Shown here: positions 34,626-46,955 of the stretch, piece after piece
Position numbering within the stretch: position 1 is the first letter of the stretch
Layout of the letters: the number at the start of each line of letters is the position of its first letter
NCBI GenBank assembly: GCA_030549335.1
Contig: CM060196.1
Coordinates: forward strand, 19,240,501-19,304,500
Source: Pontederia crassipes
Taxonomy: Eukaryota > Streptophyta > Magnoliopsida > Commelinales > Pontederiaceae
DNA: 64,000 bases
Direction of reading: 5' to 3'
Translations under genes and position numbers: made by a program
Notes under the pieces: model-generated
Databases searched by the model: none
Told to the model about the DNA's origin: nothing
The model's input: the letters and a program-made list of their open reading frames with translations, nothing else

Positions 34626-35284
34626 GCTTTCAAAATTTTCACCGAAAATGGAGTGCAGACAGTTGGATCATGTAAATGTCAGTACTTAGTATAAACTTGT
34701 TAGTTTACGCTCGATTTTGAGATGTCGGCGTTAGCTTGTTAGTTTACGCATCTTCTAGATTTATCAATTTTGAAGATGCTCAATCAATTATTTATCAAAT
34801 TATGTTGATGTTAAATTGAAATAATGTTTTTATATTTTATATTTTAGATTCAATTAGATTGTGATTACGCATCTTCAAAACTGAATTCATGTTTTTTTTG
34901 CATTTATATGTTATAATTTTTACTCCATTTTCAATTTTGTGCAGTGATGTTTTGCGACGAAGATGATATGCGAATTGAACTTCAGCTCTTCGTCGTGACG
35001 AAGACGTTATGCCGTTCAATTTGTGAATTAAGCACGCTGTTCCATTATCTCGTTCCACTATGATTGACGTTATTGAATCTGTGAATTATGGATTATGTTT
35101 CATGTTTGGATACCCTTATGCCGAATTGAACTATCTGTGATGTGATGTGATGTGATGTGCTTTATATGTGAATTACGATATTACTGTGATGGATTGCTGT
35201 GATGGATTATATTTCAATTTGTGCTTTATCAATGTGTTGTATTATCTGAGAATTATCTGTGAATTCATTATTTTTTTTTAAATT

Positions 35285-36030
35285 TTTTACGATCGTCGAA
35301 AATAGCTGAAATATTGCAATTTTCAGCGGATTTTTTCGATACTTACCGATGGTTATATCCGTCGGTACACAATTATCGACGGTCGTAGCCCACGAGTAAA
35401 AGCCGTCGATACTAGATTGTCGACGGTTTTAACCGTCGATAAAATCGACGGTTCAAGCCGCCGATATATATCGATAGTTAAAACCGTCGATAGTTTCCAC
35501 GGTTCAAGCCGCCGATAGATATCGACGGCACGAACCGCCGATACTATCGACGGTCGTAGCCCACGAGTAAAAGCCGTCGATACTAGATTGTCGACGGTTT
35601 TAACCGTCGATAAAATCGACGGTTCAAGCCGCCGATATATATCGATAGTTAAAACCGTCGATAGTTTCCACGGTTCAAGCCGCCGATAGATATCGACGGC
35701 ACGAACCGCCGATACTATCGACGGTTTAAGCCGCCGATAAATATCGACGGCTTGAACCGTCAATACTATTGTCGGTTCAAATCGTCGATATATATCGGCA
35801 GTCCTGTCCGTCGATAATATTGACGGTTCGCACCGTCGATATTTAACATTCGACTGCCGAGCCCGCCAGCTAGACCGTCTGTAATACCGACGGTTCAGAA
35901 GAAACCGTCGCAAAAAATTTGCGACGAGCCTTTTTCACACGATCATTGTCCGTCGAAAGAACCGTCGGAAATCGCGATTTCCGACGGATCTGGCAAATTT
36001 ACCGACGGTTAGGACCGTCGGTAAAAGGCA
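35285..36030. repeat. CACTA 3' subterminal palindrome array with a 171-bp tandem duplication
   Basis: Same ACGGTT/AACCGTCGA palindromes as at the 5' end. Inside it a 171-bp unit is duplicated: the string CGGTCGTAGCCCACGAG occurs at 35380 and 35551, and everything compared between 35377-35547 and 35548-35718 matches. Because 171 is divisible by three, the minus strand shows a 186-codon open frame with a 57-residue repeat. This is an artefact. Confidence 0.85.
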
Positions 36031-36047
36031 GTTTTCTTGTAGTGAAA

Positions 36048-37143
36048 GTTGGGTTGAAAAAGTACGAATTTGTATGTAAATAGTGAACTCGACTTGAGTT
36101 TTGTGGTACCAGACTCAATTTCCATGAAGTTTGAATGGGTTCGAAACTCGGCTCGAGTGTTGGAGCATATGGAACTCATGTGCAGCAACTTGAAACGACA
36201 ACGTTCCTAATTATATTTCAACTGATTTGGCACGACTTCTATCGAGTAAAAAATTGCATGTGAGATAATAGAGCTAATCCGGTCCAAGTTCTCCTCTTAC
36301 CTGACTCAGGTTCTCTCGCACAATATTGAGTTTAAAGATAATAACGTGAACTTGGTCTGAATTCACCATATTGCAAATTAAATTTTGATTATATTTTTTA
36401 TTTTCTTCATAATCATATTATTCTATTAATCCTATTGTTGATTATATTCATGAACTAACAATACTTTTGAATTGGTTATTGTCACACCTAAGTAAAAGGG
36501 GCAAAAGTAAATGTTTTAGACAAACAAATAAAAGTCGAAAGATATAGGTTGCCATGTCTATCAATTGTCTTTGAGGATGATAAGTAATTGTTATTGAATT
36601 GAATGTGATAGATAATGTAATTAAAAAATTGACAAAGCCATTGTATGGTCCTTCGTCCCCATATTACAATGAATAATTGTTAATTTATCTCATATTAAGA
36701 TAGCACTGATCCCTAATCAATATTATTGCATAAAAAATAGTATGGTATCTCCTTAATAAATCGTCTAAAATTTTTCAATTGAATTGGTAAAAACAAAGAT
36801 GTTTACCATTTCTAAATTGAATCGAATTGATGTCGACTTGATAATTGATCACGGATATTATTAATTAATTAGATCAATGATAATCGATAAGTATTAATGA
36901 CATCATTTGATCCATAGATTATTGCATATAATTGATAAATTTATTAAATTAACAATTGACTATTGTATCGTCTGCTCAATTGATTGATTGGTGATTATTT
37001 TTATACTTTGTGTACTAAGTATTTTATACTCATATCTTTTTTCTATAATAAAAGATTGCAAGAGCATCGGTAGCTTTGTGATGAGATGATTTGCACACAA
37101 CGTAGACAACATTAGAGCGTTAAATTTATGAAAAAAAATGATT
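36048..37143. other. AT-rich intergenic DNA, no gene seen
   Basis: No coding region, no paired repeats noticed. Confidence 0.45.
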
Positions 37144-37151
37144 GTGCTATC

Positions 37152-37888
37152 CAATGTTTTCATAATCGGACCGGCGACTGAACCGGATTTCTTACTGGCT
37201 CACGGTTGGACCGGTCCGATCAGGTTCGATCGGATTGAACCAAATTTTATTAAAATAATATTATTTATAATAATTATAGAGATATAATATAAGTTATATG
37301 ATGTAGTATATTAATATTGTACTAATACCTATTAAAAATATTAAAAATTAATATAACATAATTTTAATTTGTTAAAAGTTTTAATAATGATAAATAATAA
37401 TAATTAACATTTAAATATAAATAGATTATTATTAATTTAATATCTATTATTTAATGATATAAATGCTATATTAATAAAGTTTATCTTAAATTATTCTTTT
37501 TTCTTTATCACTTTTCTTTTTATTTCCTTTATTTATGTCTTTTAACAATTTTCTATTTTAATGCTAAACAATTTCAAATACTTATCTTTTTATTTCCATT
37601 CCTATTTAATGTTATACATGTCATATTCCTTCCTTCCTTATATTTCTTTTATTTATTTCTTATTTTTCCTTTAACTTTCCTATTTTTGTCATTATTTTAA
37701 TTCTTTTTTTTAAATTTGAATTGAACCGGATTCAACCGATTCAACCGGCCCGGTCCAATCGACGGTTCAATCGGTTTTCCTCGGTTCAACATCAAAACTG
37801 ATTTTGTACCTTGACCGGACCGGATCACCGGCCGATTCGCGGTTGAACCGATTGAACCGGCCGATCCGGTCCGGTTTTCAAAACATTG
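37152..37888. mobile_element. hAT-type MITE, copy 2 (reverse orientation)
   Basis: Begins CAATGTTTTCATAATCGG; its right end on the minus strand begins CAATGTTTTGAAAACCGG. Flanking octamers GTGCTATC (37144-37151) and GTGTTACC (37889-37896) match at 6 of 8 bases, consistent with an aged 8-bp hAT target duplication. Its core is the reverse complement of the core at 11496-12178, including TTTATTATTTATAATAATTAT-like and TATTTCCTTTATTTATG blocks. Non-coding. Confidence 0.75.
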
Positions 37889-37989
37889 GTGTTACCTCTT
37901 TTAAGGTGTAGCAACACCATACCCCTATTAATCACTATCTGTTTCATGATGGACGGTGGATCAAAAAATTATCCAATTAATCAAATCAC

Positions 37990-38113
<124 letters not shown>

Positions 38114-38640
38114 TTCTTTAACACCCCTCAATTATAACTTTTTTCACATCTAATCCTAAACTATAAACTTACAAATTTTAATCCCTAAACTTATTCAATT
38201 TGAGCAAATAAAATTTAATAAACACCTTTATTGGAGGATTCGAGCAAATAAAATTGGAATACGATGGTAAGGAGTAAATAAACGTAAAAAAATTGTAGTT
38301 TAAATAAAGAAATAAATGAAATAATTATACCTCGAAATATCGTAGAAAATTAATATTTAATGATAACGTGTTGATACTTACAAAAAAAGATAATTTATTT
38401 TATGGTATTTTATTAAAAAGTATAATCGTCATAAATAACATTAAATTACAAATTTTCATTCAATTAATTTGAAGATTGAGATCGATCAAAATTAATTGAT
38501 ATATATGCGCCCTTTGATGTCGGGGGTACGATTTTTAACTGCGCTTTAGTGATTTAAATTCCCTCTCCCCTTTCTCTCTCCTCTCCCCTTAAAAAAACAA
38601 CATTAGAAAAAAAAAAGACTTTTTCGCGGTACCCAACTTT
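38114..38640. other. AT-rich DNA upstream of the P450 gene
   Basis: 38114-38200 resembles one arm of the TIR family seen at 3957 and 13370 (CACATCTAATCCTAAACT, ATAAACTTAC). The rest is AT-rich and becomes CT-rich from 38560 towards the P450 promoter. No gene. Confidence 0.35.
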
Positions 38641-38752
38641 CGTTGACCCACACCACCCCTTCGACGGCGGGCCCGACGGCGCCGGCCCTGCCTCGCCTAT
38701 ATAACCCCACTACCCTCTCTATCTCCATAACTCTCTCTCTCCCCACCCCCCC

Positions 38753-38811
<59 letters not shown>

Positions 38812-38985
38812 ATCTTCTTCCTATTATTCTGCACGTTGATCTCTTATCCTCCCCCTTCTCCTCCCGGAGTAGAGAAGCGAACGAGCAGTAAGTTGCGAGA
38901 GCGCGCAGCGTCACATGCTGTACTGTCCTCGCAGCGCGCCGTGAAGAGGAGAGAGAAAGGAGGAGCTTAGCAGCAGAAGTCAAAT
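38641..38985 (+). promoter_or_regulatory. CYP734A core promoter and 5' leader
   Basis: TATATAA at 38698-38704 is a clear TATA box, in GC-rich surroundings that begin abruptly near 38640. A C-run (38746-38763) and a (CT)n run (38763-38809) follow. (CT/GA)n tracts in plant leaders are known binding sites of BBR/BPC GAGA-type factors. The leader to the ATG at 38986 would be roughly 250 nt, with transcription starting about 30 bp after the TATA box (inference). Confidence 0.7.
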
Positions 38986-41753
38986 ATGGATGACGGCACG
39001 GCGGCGTGGACGGGGAGGTGGTGGTGGTGGTGGTGGTTGTGGTGCCTGGCGGTGGGCGGCGCGGGGATGTGCATGGCGGCGGCGGCGCACAAGGTGGCGG
39101 AGGTGCTCTGGTGGAGGCCCAAGCGGCTGGAGCGGCACTTCGGGAAGCAGGGCATCCGGGGCCCCCCCTACCGCTTCTTCCTCGGCTGCGTCAGGGAGAT
39201 GGTGGGCATGATGCTGGAGGCCTCCTCCAAGCCAATGGCGCCCCAGAACTCCCACAACATCCTCCCCAGGGTCCTCTCTTTCTACCATCACTGGAAGAAA
39301 ATCTACGGTACATACCATAACTCTCTCTCTCTCTCTCCCCCCCCCCCCCCCCCCTCCCTCCCTCCCTCCCTCCCTCCGTCTTCATCCTCCTCTTTCTCTC
39401 TCCTCCATTTCCGGACTTTAATTGCTGCTGCAGTCAATGAAGCTTGAGCGTCTGTTCGGAGGAGTTGTCTTCTTCTTGTCTAATTGGGTTGGCGCCTTTT
39501 GCCTTAATTCTCTCTCCTCCTAGCTACTGCTCCTTTCTTTCTCCGCTGCTCGACCATGCATTCAATAAGTGTGTGGTGTTCGTGACAGAAGCGTGCTGGA
39601 AGCATGCGAAGCGGGATACAACTGATCCAATAATTTTCTTGTTTGTCATAATTTGCTTTGGATCAGTTCCCATTTGATGCAAAATTATCCATCCCTGGTA
39701 ATAATTTCCTGTGAAGCTCACACCTCTCTCTCTCTCTCTCATGTCGTTATAGCAAATGGCCAAATGGGCGCCACTGTTTGCAGCACCTTTGGCTCTTTCT
39801 CCCTACCCATAGCCATTCAGAGCACTGTGTCCCCTCGCTCTCTCTCTCTCTCTCTCTTTCTCATCTCTCTCTCTCACTTGAAAGTTTGTTTTGGTATCGT
39901 TATCATTCATTTCACCTTGTCCCACTCACCTAATTAATCAACGACGCAGCCTTTTCGATCACTTCACCCCCGGTCCGCCTGTGTTATCTGATCAATTAAT
40001 CACCCTTTTCTTCTTCTCCTTGCCATCTCTTTCTCTCTCCCCTCTTCCCTTCCTCTGCGCTGATTGCTGTCGAATTGCTGGCAGGCTCGACCTTCCTGAT
40101 GTGGTTCGGGCCGACGCCTCGCCTCACGGTGGCCGATCCGGACCTCATACGAGAAATCTTCCTGTCCAAGGCGGAGTACTTCGAGCGCTACGAGTCGCAC
40201 CCGCTTGTCCGGCAGCTCGAGGGCGAGGGCCTCGTCAGCCTCCGGGGGGAGAAGTGGGCGCACCATCGCAGGGTCCTCACCCCAACCTTCTACATGGAAA
40301 ACCTCAAAGTAAGCAAGCAAAAAAAGATCACTTTTTTTTTCTTAATTTCCTCGTGTCGATTGGCTCTCTAAGCTTTGGACGACGCACGGTTTCAGCTGCT
40401 GATACCATTCATCGGGAGGACAGCCGTCGGGATGGTGGAGGAGCTGCCGGCCTCCGGCGACGTTGAGATAGACGTGGCCGAGTGGTTCCAGACGCTGACC
40501 GAGGACGCCATCACGCGGACGGCCTTCGGCCGGAGCTACGACGACGGCAAGGCCGTGTTCCAGCTGCAGACTCGTCAGATGGTCTTCGCCTCGGAGGCCT
40601 TCCGCAAGGTGTTCATCCCGGGCTACAGGTAATTACGCACGCGCGCGCCCCTCCCCTCCCTTAAGTGCCCCGAATGAAGCAACTCCTGCTCAAAACCCGC
40701 GCGCGCGTCGACAGGTTCTTGCCGACGAAGAGGAACACGCGGTCGTGGAAGCTCGACAAGGAGATCAAACGAAGCCTCATCACGCTCATCGGGCGGCGCA
40801 GGGTCCAGGCCGCGGATGCCGAGGAGTTGGTCGCGCCGGTCGACACGGACGACAACCACGGTGGCGCCAAGGACCTCCTGGGCCTCATGATCCGCGCAAC
40901 CGTGCCGACGACCGCCACTGCGACGAAGACGACGACGACCGTATCGCCTCCGTCGATGTCGGAGCACGACATCGTGGAGGAGTGCAAGACGTTCTTCTTC
41001 GCCGGCAAGCAGACAACGTCGAACCTGCTGACGTGGACGACCGTCATGCTCGCCATGCACCCCGAGTGGCAGCAACGCGCGCGCGACGAGGTCTTCCGCG
41101 TCTGCGGTCCACGTGGCGTCCCGTCGCGCGAACACCTCCCCAAACTCAAAACGGTACGATGCTCCTCGCCCTTTTAGACCTCTCTTGTGGTGTCCCTCAG
41201 CATTAGTGCGGATTAAATTAAGTCGAACTAATTACGAGTTTAAAATAAAATAAACGTGCAGCTGGGTCTAATAATTAATGAGACACTGCGCTTGTACCCG
41301 CCGGCGGTGGCGACGATACGGCAGGCGAAGGCGGACGTGATGCTCGGCGAGTACGAGATCCCCGCGGGGACGGAGCTGCTGGTGCCGATCATGGCAGTGC
41401 ACCACGACACGCGGCTGTGGGGTCCCGACGCCGCCCGGTTCGACCCGACGCGGTTCGCGGAGGGTGCGAGCAGGGCGGCGCGCCACCCGATGGCGTTCAT
41501 CCCGTTCGGCCTGGGCGCCCGGATGTGCATCGGGCAGAACCTGGCGCTGCTGGAGTCCAAGATCGCCCTCGCCGCCATCCTCCAGCGCTTCTCCTTCCGG
41601 CTCTCCCCGTCCTACGTCCACGCCCCCACGGTGCTCATGCTCCTCTACCCCCAGTACGGGGCCCCCATCATCTTCACCCGCCTGCCCGATCCGTCCCCGG
41701 CTTCCGCTGTCGACGGCCTGCCTGTGCAGATGAATCCTTCCTCCGCCAGATAG
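38986..41753 (+). CDS. CYP734A: Cytochrome P450 CYP734A-type, brassinosteroid-inactivating
   Basis: Five exons with GT-AG introns: 38986-39307, 40085-40308, 40396-40628, 40715-41153, 41262-41753, joining to 570 codons (569 aa), near the family's usual 520-570. The N-terminus is a hydrophobic membrane anchor (about residues 12-35) with six consecutive Trp, so the enzyme should sit on the ER membrane. Family-typical stretches include GIRGPPYRFFLGCVREM, MWFGPTPRLTVADPDLIREI and EGLVSLRGEKWAHHRRVL. Catalytic landmarks are complete: I-helix AGKQTTS (356-362), ExxR ETLR (413-416), PERF-like FDPTRF (466-471), haem loop FGLGARMCIG (488-497) with Cys495 as haem ligand. CYP734A enzymes hydroxylate brassinosteroids, mainly at C-26, to inactivate them. 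A Thr-rich insert (about 331-345) looks variable. The start is the first ATG after the leader, in frame with the anchor. Coding is very GC-rich compared with its surroundings. Another CYP72-clan subfamily is a less likely alternative. Confidence 0.92.
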
Positions 41754-42216
41754 CACGCCAGCCGTTCTACAGAATTATCTAACCACGGTGACGACTGCTT
41801 AGGATGAACAGATGAATTAACCAGAGCACAAGACCACCCTGCTAACTTCCATACTTTGGCAATCCCCGCTTTGTTTGCTTGCTTGCTTGCAAGGTCGCAG
41901 AAGCTCTCTCTACACAAGAAATCAAATTACCAGCAAGGAAAAAAAACCCTTTTTTAGGCCTTTTTTCACCCTTTTTTAGCTAGAGAACACACAGGAGAAG
42001 GAAAAAAAATGTCTTCTTTCGCTTGCTTTAGTTTCGTGTTTCTATAATGGCGTTTCGTGTAAGTATTTGTATCATAAGTATTCCACTGTTTTCACTTCCT
42101 TGCTGTCACATTTGTTTCTTCTTTCACTGTGCAACGATTGAATTGATCATATAAAAAGGGGCAGCAGCTCGTGACCAATTGTTTTGCAGTGCGATGGGTA
42201 GCAGCAGCTGCACATT

Positions 42217-42250
<34 letters not shown>

Positions 42251-42564
42251 CAGGTTGTCCTGCTGGCTAACTCCATGGATTAAAAATAGGGAAACAGATC
42301 ACAGGTTGTCCTGCTGGCTAAAGGCTGTCAAGGAGCAAGGCAGCTTCACTACCGACCGGGCGCCAGCACTGTTGCTGGCGGTCCGGTGGTGTCGGCCGCG
42401 GGGCCGCTCCGGTCGGCCCGGCCCCCGCCCCCGCCCCCCAAAGTCCCAGCCATGGCCAGTTCCATTTGCTTGTGCTTTTTCCTCCTCCAGGCTGCTGCAA
42501 TGAGCTATTTCTGTGATACCAACTTCATCAATCAGCTGCTGTCGCACTGCTCTCATCTCACATG

Positions 42565-42607
<43 letters not shown>

Positions 42608-43097
42608 TTGTTGAAGATTCTCAGTGCTCTGCTCATTTGAATTGTGAACAATTTGGATTGAATTGGAGCAGAAGCAGCGAATGCAGACACTCATTGATTC
42701 AAATCCTGCAACTAAGATGACAAGAATCCAATCGGTGTCAGTGTCGCCTGTTCATTTTTGTCTCTTCTGATCGAAGATTTTGATCCCCATTCGCAGAGAG
42801 AGAGAGAGAGAGTGAAAAAGAAAAGGAAGGAAAAGATTGTAATATATCGTGGGCTTGCATTATGTGACAACAGGTAGGACATCTGGTCATCAAACTCCCC
42901 TACATCGAAATGGATCTCTGGGACAACACCGAGTTGGCTCATATGCTCTCCCCCAGATCATGAAAGCCATCTCTTTCTTTCCTGACTCATCTCAACAGTT
43001 CTGTGGGGAGGAAAGGCCACTTGAACCCCTGTCGCAGCACACAAACATGCTGTGAGATAGAGAGAGAGTGTGTGTGTGAGGGAGGGAGGGAGGGAGG

Positions 43098-43135
<38 letters not shown>

Positions 43136-44500
43136 CCAGTTGTTGTTTGCATGCTAAGGCACTTTTTATGTTGATCTCCTGATGCGACCCCAGTGTTCTT
43201 TATCTTCTAGCGTTTCTGCTGGTCCACATGACACAGCATGTGGAACAAGAAGCTCTCTCTCTCTCCTACTACTAAAAAATATGATGGCGTTGCTCTTCTC
43301 TCCACCATATAAAAATTGCAAGGAGAGAGAGAGAGATATGCATGTGATCCATGCCAAGGAATTTACCCGTAATCGAGCAGTCTAAAAGCTAAACACAGTA
43401 CGTAAAGTTGTAGACTTAACCTTGAGGGGGTTTTCTTTCCATCACCTCATCACCTCCCCTTGTTTATGCCGACATGCTGCTGCAGAAGCCATGAAAGAAA
43501 CTTTAACTGCAACATTCCTCCTCAAAACCACTTCAATTTTCTTATCTCACGTTCATCTCAAAAGCTGTGAAAAAGATAAAGACCAAAGAGATCAGCCAAG
43601 AAAAACGTGATCTGTGTATCATTCCTGGGGAAATGGGATCAGTCTCTCCATGCTTTATGGAAGAAGCTGCATCCACAGCATGCATTGTATTAAAAATAGT
43701 CAATTTTCATTCAGAAACAAGAGGGAAGTCAGAATTTTTGGTTTTTAAACTGAGCCTGAAAGAAAAATTTGCATGATTGGATGTTCCTGCTAAGAACAAA
43801 ACCCTGCCACATTTGCACACTCGTCTAGTTGGCTGAGCTTTTGCTTGCATTTAAATGAAGGATATGATAAGAATCTGCATGTGAAATGAATAATTCCGCC
43901 TCTTGAGTCAACTAATACCATGCAGATATGTGAGACAAAGCAGATATTATCATCAATTTTTTAAACTAAGTTATTCCTCATGCTTCCAAACACCATCCAT
44001 CCACAGCATATAAATGGGGTGAAGTTGACCAATTAGGAGACCTGCAGAATGATGCCCCAAATCATCTAAAATTTCCTTTTCCCCTTCCTCCATGGTTCCT
44101 CCCACATGTTTGTTGGTCCTGGTTTGTGCAATGATGCAGGGAGACAGGGCTAACTTCTATACTATTTTCAGCTTGCTGCGCTGTGCTGTGCATCTCATTG
44201 TAGCTATTAGTGCCACCTACAGTTCACCAAAATCATGTAGGAGACAAATTATATAAGCACCAAAATGCTAATGGGATGCACAGGAGAATGAGACAATGCA
44301 GATAGACTCAAGGGCATGCATTAATATCTATGCATGTAATTAATTAAGCAACAGAGATCGGACACTGGAATTGGAAATCTGATCAGCAGCATTCCAACTG
44401 GAAAACAGAAACAGTGAGCAGACAGGGCAAGAAAAAAAAAATTTTATGAGGGTTTTGATTCCAAGTTATTGCTTCATCATCTCATCTCATCTCAAATCTT
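41754..44500. other. P450 3' flank with microsatellites, no gene seen
   Basis: Contains the P450 3' untranslated region of unknown length, GA runs (42221-42250, 42798-42812, 43096-43131), GGGA repeats (43077-43102), and a 19-bp direct repeat CAGGTTGTCCTGCTGGCTA at 42251 and 42303. None of the open frames here resembles a known protein. Confidence 0.4.
42566..42607. repeat. (AAT)14 microsatellite
   Basis: Uninterrupted AAT repeats, 42 bp. Confidence 0.95.
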
Positions 44501-45265
44501 GATAGGAAGAGGGGGAGCATGAGTCAAGATGTGGTTTGTATTAATTTTGGAATCATCACAGCTGAACAGTGGAAGCAGGGAAAAAATATTTATATCATGA
44601 ACCCATATGTTCTAAGATCATCATATCAAATTGTTGTTGGTAAAAAGGTAATGGACCTCATCTTGTTTTCTTGTGGTTGGTCGGCAACAAATTACATGCA
44701 CAAAAATACTAAGAAGACAACTTAAATATATAAACTTATAACATTATGGAACATAAAACAAAATGCGTACGTGTTTTTATATATGTGCAATGCATCTCGG
44801 AGTAGTCGAATTTCAAATGTCAGATGATGATTTCATGACCAACCGAATATTTCTTCTGTTGTATATGTCTAATGCATTCTTTTATCAACCGCATAAACAA
44901 AATCATGATAATAATAATTAAAAAAACATGCATGCGACGTGTATTTAGAGTCCATATATGGGAAGAGAAGTATGTACGATGAAGAACACTCAAAATTAAT
45001 GGACTATATATTGAAAAGAGATCACATGCATAATGATGATCTCTTTTATTATTACTGACTACTGAGTAAACAGGGGATGAACCATGCGAGAAAATAGGGA
45101 TGGACTATATATATAAATATAAATATATATATATACATATAAATATATATATGTACACACATATATATTTATGTGTGTGTATGGTAAAATAAGTATACTA
45201 CATGGATATACTTCATTGAATGATAGGTCGATCGACCAACTATAGTCTGTGCAATATTTTCAGTG

Positions 45266-45321
<56 letters not shown>

Positions 45322-46950
45322 GTCAGTTTTCGATATATGAGAAGATGTTGACCGGCCTAACTTATGGGACGCTAGTTGTTATGCACACTATTCGCATATT
45401 AAAGTACGGGTCATCATCGAGTTTAACTAATTCAATAAAATCGTTCGCGTCGCATACCTCACAATGATAAATAAGACTTTTAACATAATTTTTTATATTT
45501 ATAAGTACTCAAAATCGAGACCCAATGACCAAATATATTAATGTCAAAGTTGCATGAGATCAAGGATCAGAGATATTGTCCCAACATTTTCCTATTCTCT
45601 TTTCGTCATATAATTATTACATCAGTTGATATATTATGTGTCTGTATATGTTCATTCTTAATGCATGTGATACACTTAAAACTAAATTTACATAAGATTA
45701 ATATTATTTATTTATTTATTAAAGCTTTTCTTATATTAATGTTTCAATATATTTATTTATATTAAATGTCAATGACAATCGTTATTCTCATGCACGCGTA
45801 ATAATTCAATTTGCTTGCACTAAAAACAAATTGAATAATAACCACATGACGCTTTAAAATCATTGGCACTATTATATTTTAAGTCATATTATGGGTTTTT
45901 TTTGCATGCCTTATTATCTAATTCTTTCACCTAAAAATCACCACGTTGCCACATATTCAATTCTTCATTAAATAAGTTAATGTATTTGAACAACTTCAAA
46001 TTCATAGATGCAATTATTACTAAGATAATCATATTTTATGCAAACTTAACTTATAGAGAATATATCATATAAAAGTCAATTCCGGTATAATTCTTGACAA
46101 TCAATCTTAATTATTATTTGATTATACAATCATAATTTGGTATATTTTTTTAATAATCATTTGCACCTTATTTGCTTTACATTTTGTAACAAGTCACGTT
46201 GAGTTTAATATATGTGTTCGTCGGTTGAGTTTTATTCATTTTCATGAGGGCCATCCATAATTTTAAATTCAACAAAAGTCAATGCTTCTTAAAATGATAT
46301 ATACAAATCCTACATAAAAATATCGCAGCATAACATGAAATTTGCACTCGCACATATTTCAAATATATATTTTTTTTCAAACCTATAAATGTCGATTATA
46401 CTCGTTCATAATATGTGTTCGTCTCATTTTCCCAAAATATAATTCTGTGTATAATTTTAGCTTTCACCCTTATATACAAAAGAACGGTATCTTCTGCGCA
46501 AGCTGATTTAATGTTCAACGACTAACTTAAAATCCCTTTATCACCACTTTTAAAATATTTACGACACCACCAATAAAGGTTCGGCAGTAATTGCCTCCTT
46601 CTGGTTTAAACGAAATCTTGATTTTGAGTTCTTGCGAATGCAGAATTTTTTTTGTTGAAAATATTTTATCGGATTAATTGAACTCGACGATGAATCGATC
46701 TTTCGGTATGTGATCAGACAGTCTAACAATATGTATGATCAATATTGGTAGCTAAAAGTCCAAGAATAAAATTATCTCTAGATGAGTGATAGTAATCCTT
46801 CATTAGCTAGGAGTGACATTAAAGGGAACAACTAAAAGAGAAAAGAGGAAAGTACGAATAGATCGACAACGTCTAAAAAAACAACAAAAACTTTCACAAT
46901 CGTAAGTGTAGAGTAGCATAAGGGAAAAAAACGGGAGAGAGAGAGAGAAA
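44501..46950. other. AT-rich intergenic DNA, no gene seen
   Basis: Many TA/TG-rich tracts (45100-45185), no coding sequence recognised. Confidence 0.45.
45267..45318. repeat. (TA)26 microsatellite
   Basis: Uninterrupted TA dinucleotides, 52 bp. Confidence 0.95.
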
Positions 46951-46955
46951 GAGAC

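Larger units (their letters stand above)
30870..36044 (+). mobile_element. CACTA (En/Spm) transposon, 5175 bp, coding part decayed
   Basis: The left end reads CACTATAAGAAAAAG at 30870. The right end reads TTTTCTTGTAGTG at 36032-36044, its inverted partner (CACTACAAGAAAA). A 3-bp duplication AAA flanks both sides (30867-30869, 36045-36047), as expected for CACTA. Long subterminal regions on both sides are packed with palindromes built on ACGGTT...AACCGTCGA. The interior carries GC-rich minirepeats and a spliced but stop-containing gene with similarity to the plant Ptta/En/Spm protein family (Transposase_24, PF03004). No tnp2-type transposase was seen, so it probably depended on a partner element. 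Confidence 0.9.

Noticed and set aside
35353-35913. 186-codon minus-strand open frame with a 57-residue repeat
   Set aside because: It is a translation of the CACTA subterminal palindromes and their 171-bp duplication, not a protein gene.
30888-36030. Regularly spaced short palindromic repeats suggesting a CRISPR array
   Set aside because: Spacing is irregular, units alternate orientation, and they lie at the two ends of an exact CACTA transposon in a plant genome.
40623-41756. Antisense and alternate-frame ORFs of 150-170 codons over the P450
   Set aside because: Shadows of the GC-rich P450 exons. Only the spliced plus-strand frame carries P450 motifs.
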